Of a stretch of DNA of 64,000 nt, positions 34,495 to 43,486 are shown in pieces; the first letter of the stretch is position 1; each line of letters begins with the position of its first letter. The notes under the pieces are model-generated. The model was given only the letters and a program-made list of their open reading frames with translations, was not told the origin of the DNA and searched no databases. The translations under genes were made by a program, and so were the position numbers. The DNA lies in NCBI GenBank assembly GCA_031429355.1, contig JANOZM010000004.1:310001-374000 (forward strand). The letters are read 5' to 3'. This stretch comes from JANOZM01 sp031429355. Its GTDB lineage: Bacteria; Pseudomonadota; Gammaproteobacteria; Burkholderiales; Burkholderiaceae_E.

Positions 34495-35457
34495 ATGACT
34501 CAATTGTTCTCAAATTCTAAGCAATGGTTACGCAGGTTGACCGTTGCCGCTTTGCTCGTAACTACAGGTTCTTTGTTGCCCGTTGCTCCAGTGTTGGCTA
34601 AAGATGTCGCAAAGTACGATGGCGTACCGACCCCCTCAAAGTCACGCATGCTTGGACTTGCAAAAGCCGACAACATCGAGCGGCAATCGGCTCAGCAATA
34701 CGAGCAAATGAAACAACAAGCAGCTGGGCAACGCGTTTTGGCGCCAGCCGATTACCCTCAATTAGTACGCCTTCGACAAATCGCCGATAAGCTCATCCCT
34801 TTTGCGATTGAGTTCTCAGAACGTTACGTGGATGAAAAGAACCCAGTAAACCGTGCGAAGCAATGGAAATGGGAAGTTAACTTAATTGCTTCGAAACAAT
34901 TAAATGCGTTTTGTATGCCGGGTGGCAAAATTGCGTTCTACACTGGCATTATCGATACGCTGCAATTAACGGATGATGAAATCGCGCAAATCATGGGCCA
35001 CGAAATTGCTCATGCCGTGCTAGAGCATGGTCGCGAGCGGGCTGCTAAAGGTACTGGCGCGCAAATTGCCACCGTAGGTGCTTCGGTTCTATCGCAAGTG
35101 TTTGGCTTTGGCGATTTGGGCGGGCAGCTTGTTGGGGGTGCGGTGCAGTACAAAATGCTGAGCTACGGTCGTAATGACGAGCTAGAAGCTGACATGGTCG
35201 GTATGGATATTGCGGCTCGTGCCGGTTACGACCCACGGGCTGGTGCAGCTTTGTGGAAAAAAATGAGCGCTGCAACAGGCGGTAAAGCGCCACCTGAATT
35301 TATGTCGACCCATCCTTCACACAAGACCCGCATTAAAGATATCGAAGCACATTTGCCAGAGACTTTGCCGTTGTACGGTCGTGCTGCAAAACGTGATGTG
35401 TATAGCTTGCCGCCTTATGAGACCAATTGGCAAGGTAAGCGGGTCTCGGTTCAGTAA
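34495..35457 (+). CDS. M48 family periplasmic metalloprotease
   Basis: A 320-residue zinc endopeptidase with a signal peptide (hydrophobic LTVAALLVTTGSLLPVAP, cleavage near VLAKD). The active site HEIAH is at H169-H173, with the third zinc ligand in ELEADMVG (about E231). It also has MPGGKIAFYTGI, conserved in the LoiP/YcaL/BepA relatives. Such proteases perform outer-membrane quality control. Ribosome binding site GGAG precedes ATG 34495. A hairpin terminator follows the stop. Confidence 0.93.
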   Translation: MTQLFSNSKQWLRRLTVAALLVTTGSLLPVAPVLAKDVAKYDGVPTPSKSRMLGLAKADNIERQSAQQYEQMKQQAAGQRVLAPADYPQLVRLRQIADKLIPFAIEFSERYVDEKNPVNRAKQWKWEVNLIASKQLNAFCMPGGKIAFYTGIIDTLQLTDDEIAQIMGHEIAHAVLEHGRERAAKGTGAQIATVGASVLSQVFGFGDLGGQLVGGAVQYKMLSYGRNDELEADMVGMDIAARAGYDPRAGAALWKKMSAATGGKAPPEFMSTHPSHKTRIKDIEAHLPETLPLYGRAAKRDVYSLPPYETNWQGKRVSVQ

Positions 35458-35482
35458 GTGCTTATCGATATTGATTTACCAA

Positions 35483-35506
35483 GACCGCTTGAGAAGGCGG
35501 TTTTTT
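35483..35506. terminator. Terminator shared by M48 protease and sensor kinase genes
   Basis: ACCGC (35484-35488) and GCGGT (35497-35501) form a hairpin followed by a T-run. It falls between the convergent protease and kinase stops, with the T-run touching the kinase stop codon. Confidence 0.75.
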
Positions 35507-36935
35507 ATTGCTTTAACGGTATGCGTAACTGAACTAATAAACCAATGTTTGAGGGGCCTGTCTGCAAATGAACTGTCCCCCCATGAGTTTGAATGGCTTG
35601 CTTTACGATCGAAAGCCCTAACCCACTGCCGACGGGTTGATGACCATTTTGTTCTCTGCCAATAACGCGGTGAAATCGCTCGAATACTTTTTCTTGTTCT
35701 TCCTGTTGGATACCAATACCCGAGTCAACTACTGCGATTTCGATCTCTTGTTTGCCGTGGCGTGAAACAGAAACCGTGATGGATCCAAATTCGGGCGTAA
35801 AGCGAATCGCATTATCAAGAACATTATCGAAAGCCGAAACAAACAGTGCTTTAGACACAGCAGCTTCTAGCATTTCGGTTTGGTGAAAAGAAAGATCGAT
35901 TTGCTTTTTAACGGCTAATACAGATAAGGCTGCGACCCGTTCTTGTACCAAATTATTGACCACTAGCTGTTCGAACTGAGGTTTGAAGTCCTCGCTATTC
36001 ATTTGCGCGCCAGCCAATAGTTTTTCAATTAGACTGGCGGCGCGTGCAACCCCAAGCTCCAATTTGCGCGCTGACTTTTCACGCTCGGATTGATTTGCAG
36101 CCGTTTCTAGTAAATGGCTTTGTGCTTGAATGACTGCTAATGGAGTGCGAAGCTCATGGGCAGCGTCAGCTAAAAAGCTGCGCTCTAATTCAAGTGTTCT
36201 TTTTAATTTCACCATCAATGCATTGATTGCTTTGATCAACGGTTTGGTCTCTGCGTCCAGCCGCTCAACATTCAAGGGTGTCAAATTATTGGGATCGCGT
36301 TGCTCAATTTTTTTAGTCAAACTATTGATTGGTTTGAGTCCAAAATGAATAACTAAGCCCATTAGCAACGCGGACATTGGCAAAAAAATTGTCAACGGAT
36401 AAACGATGTACTCTAATAGAACAAGTTTGACTCCCGCAAAAGCAATATCTTGCGGCTCGGCAAATTGAATGTAGTGTTTTCCATTTGGGCTTAGCACAGT
36501 TGCTAAATGCCAAGATTTGTTGGCAATTTGAACTTGTTGTATTCCAAGTTCTGGTTTTGGCAAGCGAATGTCGGCAGCGGTATTTGCCGAGCGCACTAGC
36601 TCTTTGCCGCTCTCGGCAAGACTGATTGCAATAATGATATTAAGACCAGATTGTGTCGCTGATTTGCCAGTTTTTTCAATAGAAAGATCTTCTTGGACAA
36701 GTTCGCCGTAGGTGCTTACAAAGTTCGTAAGGACTTTGGGATCTGCTTGTTCAGATTGAAGACGATCAACTACCGGCCCAAGCTTGTTTGCGTACCTAAA
36801 TAGCGCGCCGCTCAAAGGACCTTGTTCTCGATAAAACTGCCAAATAAAATTAACAGCAGCAAAGGACGCAAAAGCGATCAAAATCGCGAGTTGGCCTAGC
36901 AACAGCCGTTTTAGTAGCGAAGGCCCTTGAATCAT
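35505..36935 (-). CDS. Sensor histidine kinase (QseC/PmrB-like)
   Basis: A 476-residue membrane kinase. It has an N-terminal transmembrane segment (LAILIAFASFAAVNFIW), a periplasmic region to about residue 165, a second membrane segment (PLTIFLPMSALLMGLVIHFG), a HAMP-like linker, the H box AAHELRTPLAVIQ with the phospho-acceptor H260, and the ATPase part with DNVLDNAIRF and GSGLGLSIVKQ. It overlaps the response regulator gene by four bases. The pair is divergent from the MipA-Mo hydroxylase operon, its likely target. Confidence 0.94.
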   Translation of the reverse strand: MIQGPSLLKRLLLGQLAILIAFASFAAVNFIWQFYREQGPLSGALFRYANKLGPVVDRLQSEQADPKVLTNFVSTYGELVQEDLSIEKTGKSATQSGLNIIIAISLAESGKELVRSANTAADIRLPKPELGIQQVQIANKSWHLATVLSPNGKHYIQFAEPQDIAFAGVKLVLLEYIVYPLTIFLPMSALLMGLVIHFGLKPINSLTKKIEQRDPNNLTPLNVERLDAETKPLIKAINALMVKLKRTLELERSFLADAAHELRTPLAVIQAQSHLLETAANQSEREKSARKLELGVARAASLIEKLLAGAQMNSEDFKPQFEQLVVNNLVQERVAALSVLAVKKQIDLSFHQTEMLEAAVSKALFVSAFDNVLDNAIRFTPEFGSITVSVSRHGKQEIEIAVVDSGIGIQQEEQEKVFERFHRVIGREQNGHQPVGSGLGLSIVKQAIQTHGGTVHLQTGPSNIGLLVQLRIPLKQ

Positions 36936-37597
36936 AAAGATTCCTCCAGTAACAAATATCCAATTCCGCGGATCGTCTTGATACGCTGTGCCCCGAGTTT
37001 TTTTCGCAAATTATGGATGTGAACTTCGAGTGAATTGCTTTCGATGTCGTTTGGACGAAGGTAAATTGCTTGCTCGAGTGACTGACGGGTGATGCACTGG
37101 CCTGCGCTGCGTGCTAGTTGCACTAACAAATCGAATTCGCGTTGAGATAAATCTAATTCGATGTTGGCAATCGCAGCACGTCGCTTTGAAGGCTCTAAAG
37201 ATAAATCGCCAATACGCCAAACTGATTGCGAGAACCCCGACGAACGCCGACTCGCTGCGCGGATACGAGCAATTAGCTCCGGGACGGCAAATGGTTTTGG
37301 TAAGTAATCGTCAGCTCCAGCATTAAGGCCGTTTACGCGATCATCCACGCCGATGCGGGCCGTCAACATAATTACTAGCAATTGCATATTTTGTTGCCGA
37401 ATCCAACTTAGTAAATCTAAGCCATCGCCGTCAGGTAGCGCAATATCCAATAGCGCAATTGAATACTCAGTTTGACTGAGTTGTTGACGAGCGTCTTCAA
37501 CAAGCCGAACCCAAACAACATTAAATTCGGTTTTTTGGAGGGAATCTTGCAATGCTTTACCAAGTTGCAAATCATCTTCTAAAAGCAATAAACGCAT
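36932..37597 (-). CDS. OmpR/PhoB-family response regulator (QseB/PmrA-like)
   Basis: A 221-residue response regulator. The receiver has the acidic pair in LLEDD (residues 7-9), phospho-acceptor D51 in ALLDIALPDGDG, the Thr in VIMLTAR, and KPFAVPEL with the conserved Lys. The C-terminal winged helix has SLEVHIHNLRKKLG and IKTIRGIGYLL, typical of the QseB/PmrA group. It is first in a leftward operon with the sensor kinase. A PmrA/QseB-type direct repeat lies in the divergent intergenic region upstream of mipA. Confidence 0.95.
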   Translation of the reverse strand: MRLLLLEDDLQLGKALQDSLQKTEFNVVWVRLVEDARQQLSQTEYSIALLDIALPDGDGLDLLSWIRQQNMQLLVIMLTARIGVDDRVNGLNAGADDYLPKPFAVPELIARIRAASRRSSGFSQSVWRIGDLSLEPSKRRAAIANIELDLSQREFDLLVQLARSAGQCITRQSLEQAIYLRPNDIESNSLEVHIHNLRKKLGAQRIKTIRGIGYLLLEESL

Positions 37598-37658
37598 AAA
37601 CCCTCGAAATTAAACTGTTCGTCATCATGAAATGAAGCCTCGGTTCGGTCAAGCCAGT

Positions 37659-37699
37659 CTTAAGGATCGCTAAAGGTTTTTTGACTGGCTGCTATTTAA
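37659..37699 (+). promoter_or_regulatory. PmrA/QseB-like direct repeat and candidate promoter of the MipA operon
   Basis: CTTAAG-N5-CTAAAG (37659-37675) has the half-site and spacing of PmrA/QseB boxes with one mismatch in the second half. An 18-base gap leads to TATTTA (37694-37699), a plausible -10 element, so the second half-site would replace the -35 box as in activated promoters. It lies between the divergent response regulator and mipA genes. Confidence 0.5.
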
Positions 37700-37734
37700 T
37701 ATCGAAAACTTCTAATTATTGAAAGAAACTAATC

Positions 37735-38595
37735 GTGAATAAAAAAAGTGCTGCGTTTGTTTTAATTTCTAGTTGGCTTTGCCTTTTTAATTTGACTTTC
37801 GCCCAGGACACTAAAACAAGCGAAAATAAACCTGCAACTTCTGGACAGCCGCTTTGGGAAGTTGGTGTTGGGTTAGGTGGCGCACGTTCTCCGGTTTATA
37901 TCGGATCGAATCAAACGACGCAGCGGATATTGCCTTTGCCCTATTTTATTTATCGCGGTGAAATTTTTAGGGTTGACGAAGATGGCATTGACGCAAAAAT
38001 ACTGAGCGGTGAAAACTATCGTCTTGAAATTAGTCTTGGAGGTTCGTTGGGTGGCAATAACGATAAAATTAAACTGCGAGAAGGGATGCCGAAGTTGGGG
38101 GCTAGTTTTGAAATTGGTCCGCGCTTTACATTAGATTTGGCGAAGCCAAGCAAAGATTCTCGTTTATCGTTGAACATCCCGCTAAGGGCCGTGTTCGAAA
38201 TAAATGACGGTTTAAAGAATCGCGGTTTTATCTTCGAACCGAATGTAAGCTACTCTAAAGAAAATATCGGTGCCGGTGTTTCTGTCGTTGCCCAAGCAGG
38301 GCTGTTGTATGGCAATGAAAAATTACAACAACACTATTATGGCGTTGCGCCTGCCTTTGCAACTTTATCGCGTCCTCGCTACACCGCGAAGTCTGGCATG
38401 CTCGGTACTCGACTGAGTTTGGGAGCATTTAAGGACGTAAACCCAAATTTGTCCCTAGGTGCGTTTGTTCGATTTGATTTAAGTAGTAATGCTGCAAATC
38501 GCGATAGTGCGCTACATGTAAAAAATAATGGTGTGACGGTCGGAATTGGTGGCAATTACACCTTTGCTCGTTCAAGCACTTTAGTCAATTGGTAA
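37735..38595 (+). CDS. MipA/OmpV family outer membrane protein
   Basis: A 286-residue outer-membrane beta-barrel or scaffold protein. It has a signal peptide (FVLISSWLCLFNLTFAQ) and the family opening PLWEVGVGLGGARSPVYIGS, followed by LPLPYFIYRGEIFRVDEDG. Later alternating hydrophobic strands and a C-terminal VGIGGNYTFARSSTLVNW match the MipA pattern. The start is GTG 37735 with a weak ribosome binding site. It is first in a rightward operon with a lipoprotein hydrolase and Mo-hydroxylase subunits, opposite a two-component system; in other bacteria such pairs sense envelope stress or metals. Confidence 0.92.
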   Translation: MNKKSAAFVLISSWLCLFNLTFAQDTKTSENKPATSGQPLWEVGVGLGGARSPVYIGSNQTTQRILPLPYFIYRGEIFRVDEDGIDAKILSGENYRLEISLGGSLGGNNDKIKLREGMPKLGASFEIGPRFTLDLAKPSKDSRLSLNIPLRAVFEINDGLKNRGFIFEPNVSYSKENIGAGVSVVAQAGLLYGNEKLQQHYYGVAPAFATLSRPRYTAKSGMLGTRLSLGAFKDVNPNLSLGAFVRFDLSSNAANRDSALHVKNNGVTVGIGGNYTFARSSTLVNW

Positions 38596-38599
38596 TGCT

Positions 38600-39634
38600 G
38601 TGAAACTTCCTTTAGTTGGGGTGTTTTTGTTGCTTACTTTCATTGGCGCCTGTACGCATGTCAACCCCTATTTCAATCCGGCAAAACCTCACCATCGGCC
38701 AAGTGGGTTTGATAATAATTACGTCGTTAGTGCAGCCAATCGCGACGAGGACATAAAGTATCGCCCGCAAGGCGAGACACCTATCGCGTTCTCTTTGGCA
38801 CCATTTAATTCGGAATTACTAGCTGATAATCGGACACGCAATTCCGTTAGTTTTATTGGGCATGCAACCGTACTCTTTCAGTTGGGTGGACTCAATGTTT
38901 TAACGGACCCACAGTTTTCTAAACGAGCCTCACCGGTTGGTTTTGCTGGGCCGCAGCGCCAAACACCTCCGGGGGCAACTATTAAACAGCTTCCGCACAT
39001 CGACTTAATTGTCATTAGTCATAATCACTATGATCATCTTGATTTGCCTAGTCTTTATACCCTCTTGCAACAGCCGAGCGGGCAACCGATGATTGCAGTG
39101 CCTTTAGGCAATGGGCAATTGCTTCGGGCTCTTGGGGCAAAGCGGATCCAAGAACTCGATTGGTGGGATCACATCGAGTTGCAAGCTACGCGCATTTCTA
39201 GCGTGCCTGTTCATCATTGGTCAGCTCGAACATTCTTAGATCACAACCGATCACTATGGAGCGGTTGGGTGGTTGAAAACCATGCAGGTAGAGTTTTCTT
39301 TGCGGGCGATACCGCTTATTCGCCTGATTTTAAAGATATCGGTGCGCATTTCGGTGCTTTCGACTTGGCCATTATTCCGATTGGCGCTTATGCACCGCGT
39401 TCTGAAATGAAAGGTCGTCACGTCAATCCAGCCGAAGCCGTTCAAATGCATTTAGATTTACATGCCAAACAGTCTTTAGGCATTCATTGGGGCTCTTTTG
39501 AATTGACGGATGAACCTTTAGACGAACCATTACGTGATTTGACCAAAGCGATTCAAAAAGCACGTCTGCCAACAGATACTTTCTTTGTTCTAAATCACGG
39601 AGAAACCAAATTTTTGGAGCGAGCAAATAAATGA
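38600..39634 (+). CDS. Lipoprotein metallo-beta-lactamase-fold hydrolase (NAPE-PLD/UlaG-like)
   Basis: A 344-residue hydrolase with a lipoprotein signal (GVFLLLTFIGAC), so it should be tethered in the envelope. The metal site is SHNHYDHLD, with H141, H143, D145 and H146, and later residues in FFAGDTAYSP and PIGAYAPRSEMKGRHVNPAEA. The latter fits the NAPE-PLD-like branch, which hydrolyses phosphodiesters of lipids, but the substrate is unknown. The start is GTG 38600, five bases after mipA. The stop overlaps the next ATG. Confidence 0.88.
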   Translation: MKLPLVGVFLLLTFIGACTHVNPYFNPAKPHHRPSGFDNNYVVSAANRDEDIKYRPQGETPIAFSLAPFNSELLADNRTRNSVSFIGHATVLFQLGGLNVLTDPQFSKRASPVGFAGPQRQTPPGATIKQLPHIDLIVISHNHYDHLDLPSLYTLLQQPSGQPMIAVPLGNGQLLRALGAKRIQELDWWDHIELQATRISSVPVHHWSARTFLDHNRSLWSGWVVENHAGRVFFAGDTAYSPDFKDIGAHFGAFDLAIIPIGAYAPRSEMKGRHVNPAEAVQMHLDLHAKQSLGIHWGSFELTDEPLDEPLRDLTKAIQKARLPTDTFFVLNHGETKFLERANK

Positions 39635-40101
39635 AATTAAAAGTAAATAGTCAAACCGTTGAAGTGATCAACGCAGTCGCGGAAGAACCTTTGGTTTGGG
39701 TCTTGCATGACCAGTTGCAATTAAATGGCCCGCGTTACGGTTGTGGCAAGGGGCTCTGTGGCTGTTGCTCGGTGTTAGTTGAAGGACAGCTCACTCGTTC
39801 TTGTCAAATGACTTTGCAGGATGTGAAAGGAAGGTCTGTCACTACCTTGGAGGGCTTGGTTAAAAACGGTTCCCTTCATCCGGTTCAACAGGCATTTGTG
39901 GACAACCCATTGCAGTGTTGCTACTGCGTGAACGGGCACATCATGACTGCCGTTGCTTTGTTAGAAGTTAACCCAAATCCCACTGCAGCAGAAATAGATG
40001 TCGCTATGAGTATTAATTTATGCCGATGTGGTGGGTACCTTGCAATTCGCCAAAACGTACAAACGGCGGCGGTGCTTACGCGCAAAGGAAAAACGCAATG
40101 A
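39631..40101 (+). CDS. Molybdenum hydroxylase small subunit with two [2Fe-2S] clusters (IorA-like)
   Basis: A 156-residue iron-sulfur subunit of the isoquinoline 1-oxidoreductase/aldehyde oxidase group. The plant-ferredoxin-type cluster motif is GCGKGLCGCC (C38, C43, C46), and the second cluster has QCCYCVNGHIMTA and NLCRCGGYLAIRQ. It passes electrons from the molybdenum subunit to an acceptor. It overlaps the gene before and after it by four bases each, so the three are a tight operon. No cytochrome c subunit is encoded nearby. Confidence 0.93.
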   Translation: MKLKVNSQTVEVINAVAEEPLVWVLHDQLQLNGPRYGCGKGLCGCCSVLVEGQLTRSCQMTLQDVKGRSVTTLEGLVKNGSLHPVQQAFVDNPLQCCYCVNGHIMTAVALLEVNPNPTAAEIDVAMSINLCRCGGYLAIRQNVQTAAVLTRKGKTQ

Positions 40102-42269
40102 GTATAATTCAGTGGCGAATTTCAAGGCGAGGCCTGTTAATTGGTAGCTCCGCATTGGGTGCATTGGCGTTGGGGTCTTGCGCGGCAATAAAACCATCGA
40201 TTCCTTCGTTAGTTGATTTTGGTGAAAAAAGCTCGTTTAATCCAAAATATTCGGGATCGACCGATCCATTGCTTTGGTTCGAACTTGATCCGGCTGGGGT
40301 GCTAACGTTGTTTGTTCCAAAGGCCGAAATGGGCCAAGGAGTGTTGACCGTCATTGCTCAATTGGCTGCCGAAGAATTGGAAATTCAAGTTGATCAGTTG
40401 ACAGTGCGCGAAACCAGTTCGGTGCATCAACTAAATGGTTTGTCTGGCACATTTGGAAGCCGCTCGGTACGCGCGTCCTATTACGTGGTTCGGCAAGCGG
40501 CCGCTACGTTACGAGAAATGTTACGTGCAGAAGCCGCTACCCAATTTGGAGTGCAATCGACTTCAGTCAATTGCCAAGCGGGCAGTTGTGTATCAGTAGC
40601 AGACGCAAATCGCTCGATGAGTTATGGGCGAATAGTTGCCGTTAAAAAGACGCCGTGGAAATTGCCAGAGTCAAAACCTAAGCTAAAAGAGCGGAAAGAA
40701 TTTACGCTAATTGGTACAAGTGTAAAACGAGTTGACACCTTAGAAAAAATCACTGGTAAAACCCCATACGGAATACAGGCTCGACTCGAAAATCTAACCT
40801 ACGGTGCAGTCTATTTGCCATCGCGGCAAGGCGCACGTATTACAAAAGTAGACTCGGTCAACGCTTCAGCATTTTCGGGTGTGCTTGCCGTTGTCGTTGA
40901 TTTAAAGGCGCAGTTTGTTGGCGTTGTGGCGACCAATCGAACGATCGCACTACGCGCGGTTGCTCTATTGATAGTCACAGTTGAAGGCGGTGAAACAACG
41001 AATCAAGATCAATTGGAAACGGCCGTAACTGCCAAACCAGCCACCGGATTGCTAGTGCGAAAACGCGGAGATTTAGCCGGTAACCCGTCAGAGTTTCAAA
41101 TTACGGGCAACTATCGAACGCCACTTGCGGCCCACGCCCATCTAGAGCCACTTTGTGCGACGGTTAATGTTACGAAAGATAAAATCCAGGCGTGGGTGTC
41201 GACGCAGGACGTGAACTTCGAAAAAGAGCATTTAGAAAAATTTTGGGGGAGTCGTTTCAAAATTAATGTTGAGCCAATGCCTATGGGCGGTAGCTTCGGG
41301 CGCAAAGGGTTCCAATCGACGGTTGTACAAGCGTCGATTTTATCTAATGCAGTGCAGCGGCCAGTTTCGTTAGCGTGGACTCGTGAGCAAGAAATGCGCA
41401 ACAGTTTTTATCGACACCCAACGCATTCGGTGTTTCGTGGCGCTTGTAATAGCAGTGGAAAAATCAGTGCAATTGAACAGTCTTTGTGTAATGGAACTAA
41501 TGAAGCACTTAAATCGTCTTGGATACTCGAGACTTTGCAAAAATCTCTCGAAGTCGATGGCAGTATGTTCACAGGACTTTTTAGCCAATACGCTATTCCT
41601 AATTATCGCGCGTACATTCGATCAGTTCCAATTCCCGTTTACACGGGCATTTGGCGTGGAGTTGCACTAGTACCGAATCAGTTCGCCTTCGAGAGTTTTA
41701 TTGATGAACTGGCCCAATATGCAAAGTTCGATCCCATCGCGTTTAGACAGAACAATTTGCTTGATACCCAACAGGGCGAACGTATGCGGGGCGTGCTTGA
41801 CGGTGTCCGAAAATTGTCCGGATGGGATTTGCCAGCTCCCGATGGTTATAGTCGTGGGGTTGCTTGTAGTTTTTTTAGTAACACTGCTGTAGCGGTAGTA
41901 ATTGAGAGCAAAGTGATTAAAGGTGCAATTGCAATTGGACGTGTTTTTGCAAGCATCGATGCGGGACTAATTGTTAATCCCGCAGGCGCAAAATTGCAGG
42001 CGCTCGGGTCGATATTAATGGGCTTGTCGAGTGCGCTGTATGAAAAAATAACGCTTAAGAACGGGGTCGTCGTGCAAGGTAACTTTGATGACTATGCAAT
42101 TTTACGGCTTAGTGAAACGCCGCAAGAAATTGAAATTCAATTTATTGATAGCCCGTTAGATCCACAAGGTCTAGGGGAACCGGTCATAGGGCCAGTTGCT
42201 CCTGCGCTAGCGAATGCTTTGAGTCGTGCTACAGGAAAACGGCTGCGGGAGTTGCCTTTGGTGATTTGA
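40098..42269 (+). CDS. Molybdenum hydroxylase large subunit (IorB-like), Tat-exported
   Basis: A 723-residue molybdopterin-binding subunit of the xanthine dehydrogenase family. The N-terminus has a twin-arginine signal (WRISRRGLLIGSSALGALAL) followed by GSC, which could also be lipidated. The cofactor site shows PMGGSFGRKG, and the conserved catalytic Glu is in GLGEPVIGP near the C-terminus. I start it at ATG 40098, which has AAAGGAA upstream and overlaps iorA by four bases. The substrate (aldehyde or N-heterocycle) cannot be told. No XdhC-like maturation gene is in view. Confidence 0.92.
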   Translation: MSIIQWRISRRGLLIGSSALGALALGSCAAIKPSIPSLVDFGEKSSFNPKYSGSTDPLLWFELDPAGVLTLFVPKAEMGQGVLTVIAQLAAEELEIQVDQLTVRETSSVHQLNGLSGTFGSRSVRASYYVVRQAAATLREMLRAEAATQFGVQSTSVNCQAGSCVSVADANRSMSYGRIVAVKKTPWKLPESKPKLKERKEFTLIGTSVKRVDTLEKITGKTPYGIQARLENLTYGAVYLPSRQGARITKVDSVNASAFSGVLAVVVDLKAQFVGVVATNRTIALRAVALLIVTVEGGETTNQDQLETAVTAKPATGLLVRKRGDLAGNPSEFQITGNYRTPLAAHAHLEPLCATVNVTKDKIQAWVSTQDVNFEKEHLEKFWGSRFKINVEPMPMGGSFGRKGFQSTVVQASILSNAVQRPVSLAWTREQEMRNSFYRHPTHSVFRGACNSSGKISAIEQSLCNGTNEALKSSWILETLQKSLEVDGSMFTGLFSQYAIPNYRAYIRSVPIPVYTGIWRGVALVPNQFAFESFIDELAQYAKFDPIAFRQNNLLDTQQGERMRGVLDGVRKLSGWDLPAPDGYSRGVACSFFSNTAVAVVIESKVIKGAIAIGRVFASIDAGLIVNPAGAKLQALGSILMGLSSALYEKITLKNGVVVQGNFDDYAILRLSETPQEIEIQFIDSPLDPQGLGEPVIGPVAPALANALSRATGKRLRELPLVI

Positions 42270-42324
42270 CAAGAGATTCAGCTGTTGATTCAATGCATGC
42301 TATCGCTATCTGTCTGCTTGTAAT

Positions 42325-43485
42325 ATGTCGCCAAAGTCACAACTCAACACGCCGCTGACCATTCGCGGCGTGACCATAAAAAATCGTATCGTTCTTTCGC
42401 CAATGTGTAATTACTCGGCGCATGACGGCTTCGTAAATGACTGGCACTTAGTAACCCTTGGGCGTTATGCTCAAGGCGGTGCGGGATTGGTGTTTGTAGA
42501 AGCTACCGCGGTGCAAGCCGATGGTCGTATTACCCACGGCGACACCGGTCTTTGGCACGATGGTCAAATCGTTGGTATGGCGCGTATTGTTCAATTTATA
42601 AAAGACCAAGGTGCTACCCCTGCAATTCAACTAGGCCACGCCGGACGCAAGGCGAGTATGGCTCGGCCTTGGTACGGCAATGGCCCGTTAACCCAAGCCG
42701 ATACTGACCGCGGCGATTTGTATTGGCAAACCAAAGCGCCGTCGGCAGTTCCCGTGGCAGCCGATTGGCCTGCGCCCGTTGCAATGAGTATTGCCGATAT
42801 AGAGCAACTGCGGGCCGACTTTAAATCAGCCGCGATTCGCTCAGTTCAAGCCGGTTTTGAAGTGTTAGAAATCCACTGCGCCCACGGCTATTTACTGCAT
42901 AGTTTTTTATCGCCATTAAGCAACGGTCGACAAGACGCTTACGGCGGCTCCATCGAAAATCGTATGCGTTTGATCGTCGAAATTGCCAAGGATTTGCGCG
43001 CGTTAGTGCCCGAAACAATGCCATTGTTTGTTCGCTTGTCGGCAGTCGATGATATTGACCGCGGTTGGTCAATCGAAGATTCGGTGCAGTTATCTAAAGC
43101 GTTAAAAGTTGCTGGCATTGATGTAATTGATTGCTCGTCTGGCGGCATTATGGGTTCAGCCACTGGGGCTTCGCCGATCGTTCCTAAAACGCCGCGAGCA
43201 CCGGGGTTTCAAGTGCCTTGGGCCGCACAAATAAAACGCGAAGCCAACATTCAAACAATGGCCGTTGGCCTAATTTTAACGCCGCAATTAGCTGCCGATG
43301 TAATTGATTCGGGTGACGCCGATTTAGTAGCGATTGCCCGCGAAGCTTTAGACAATCCTAATTGGCCATTGCATGCTTTGCGTACATTAGGTCTTGATAC
43401 GCACTACGCGCATTGGCCTAAACAAGCTGGTTGGTGGTTGAATGTGCGTGAAGGTATTTTAAAGAAAATTGGATTGCGAGCTTAA
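42325..43485 (+). CDS. NADH:flavin oxidoreductase, YqjM-type old yellow enzyme
   Basis: A 386-residue FMN-dependent ene-reductase. It shows LTIRGVTIKNRIVLSPMCNYSA, the IQLGHAGRKASM block with flavin-binding Gln and His, EIHCAHGYLLHSFLSPLSN with the active-site histidines, and VGLILTPQLAADVI at the phosphate-binding end. Short MCNYSA and the overall length match the YqjM class. It reduces activated alkenes such as enones. An SDR gene follows after a tandem repeat. Confidence 0.93.
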   Translation: MSPKSQLNTPLTIRGVTIKNRIVLSPMCNYSAHDGFVNDWHLVTLGRYAQGGAGLVFVEATAVQADGRITHGDTGLWHDGQIVGMARIVQFIKDQGATPAIQLGHAGRKASMARPWYGNGPLTQADTDRGDLYWQTKAPSAVPVAADWPAPVAMSIADIEQLRADFKSAAIRSVQAGFEVLEIHCAHGYLLHSFLSPLSNGRQDAYGGSIENRMRLIVEIAKDLRALVPETMPLFVRLSAVDDIDRGWSIEDSVQLSKALKVAGIDVIDCSSGGIMGSATGASPIVPKTPRAPGFQVPWAAQIKREANIQTMAVGLILTPQLAADVIDSGDADLVAIAREALDNPNWPLHALRTLGLDTHYAHWPKQAGWWLNVREGILKKIGLRA

Positions 43486-43486
43486 T

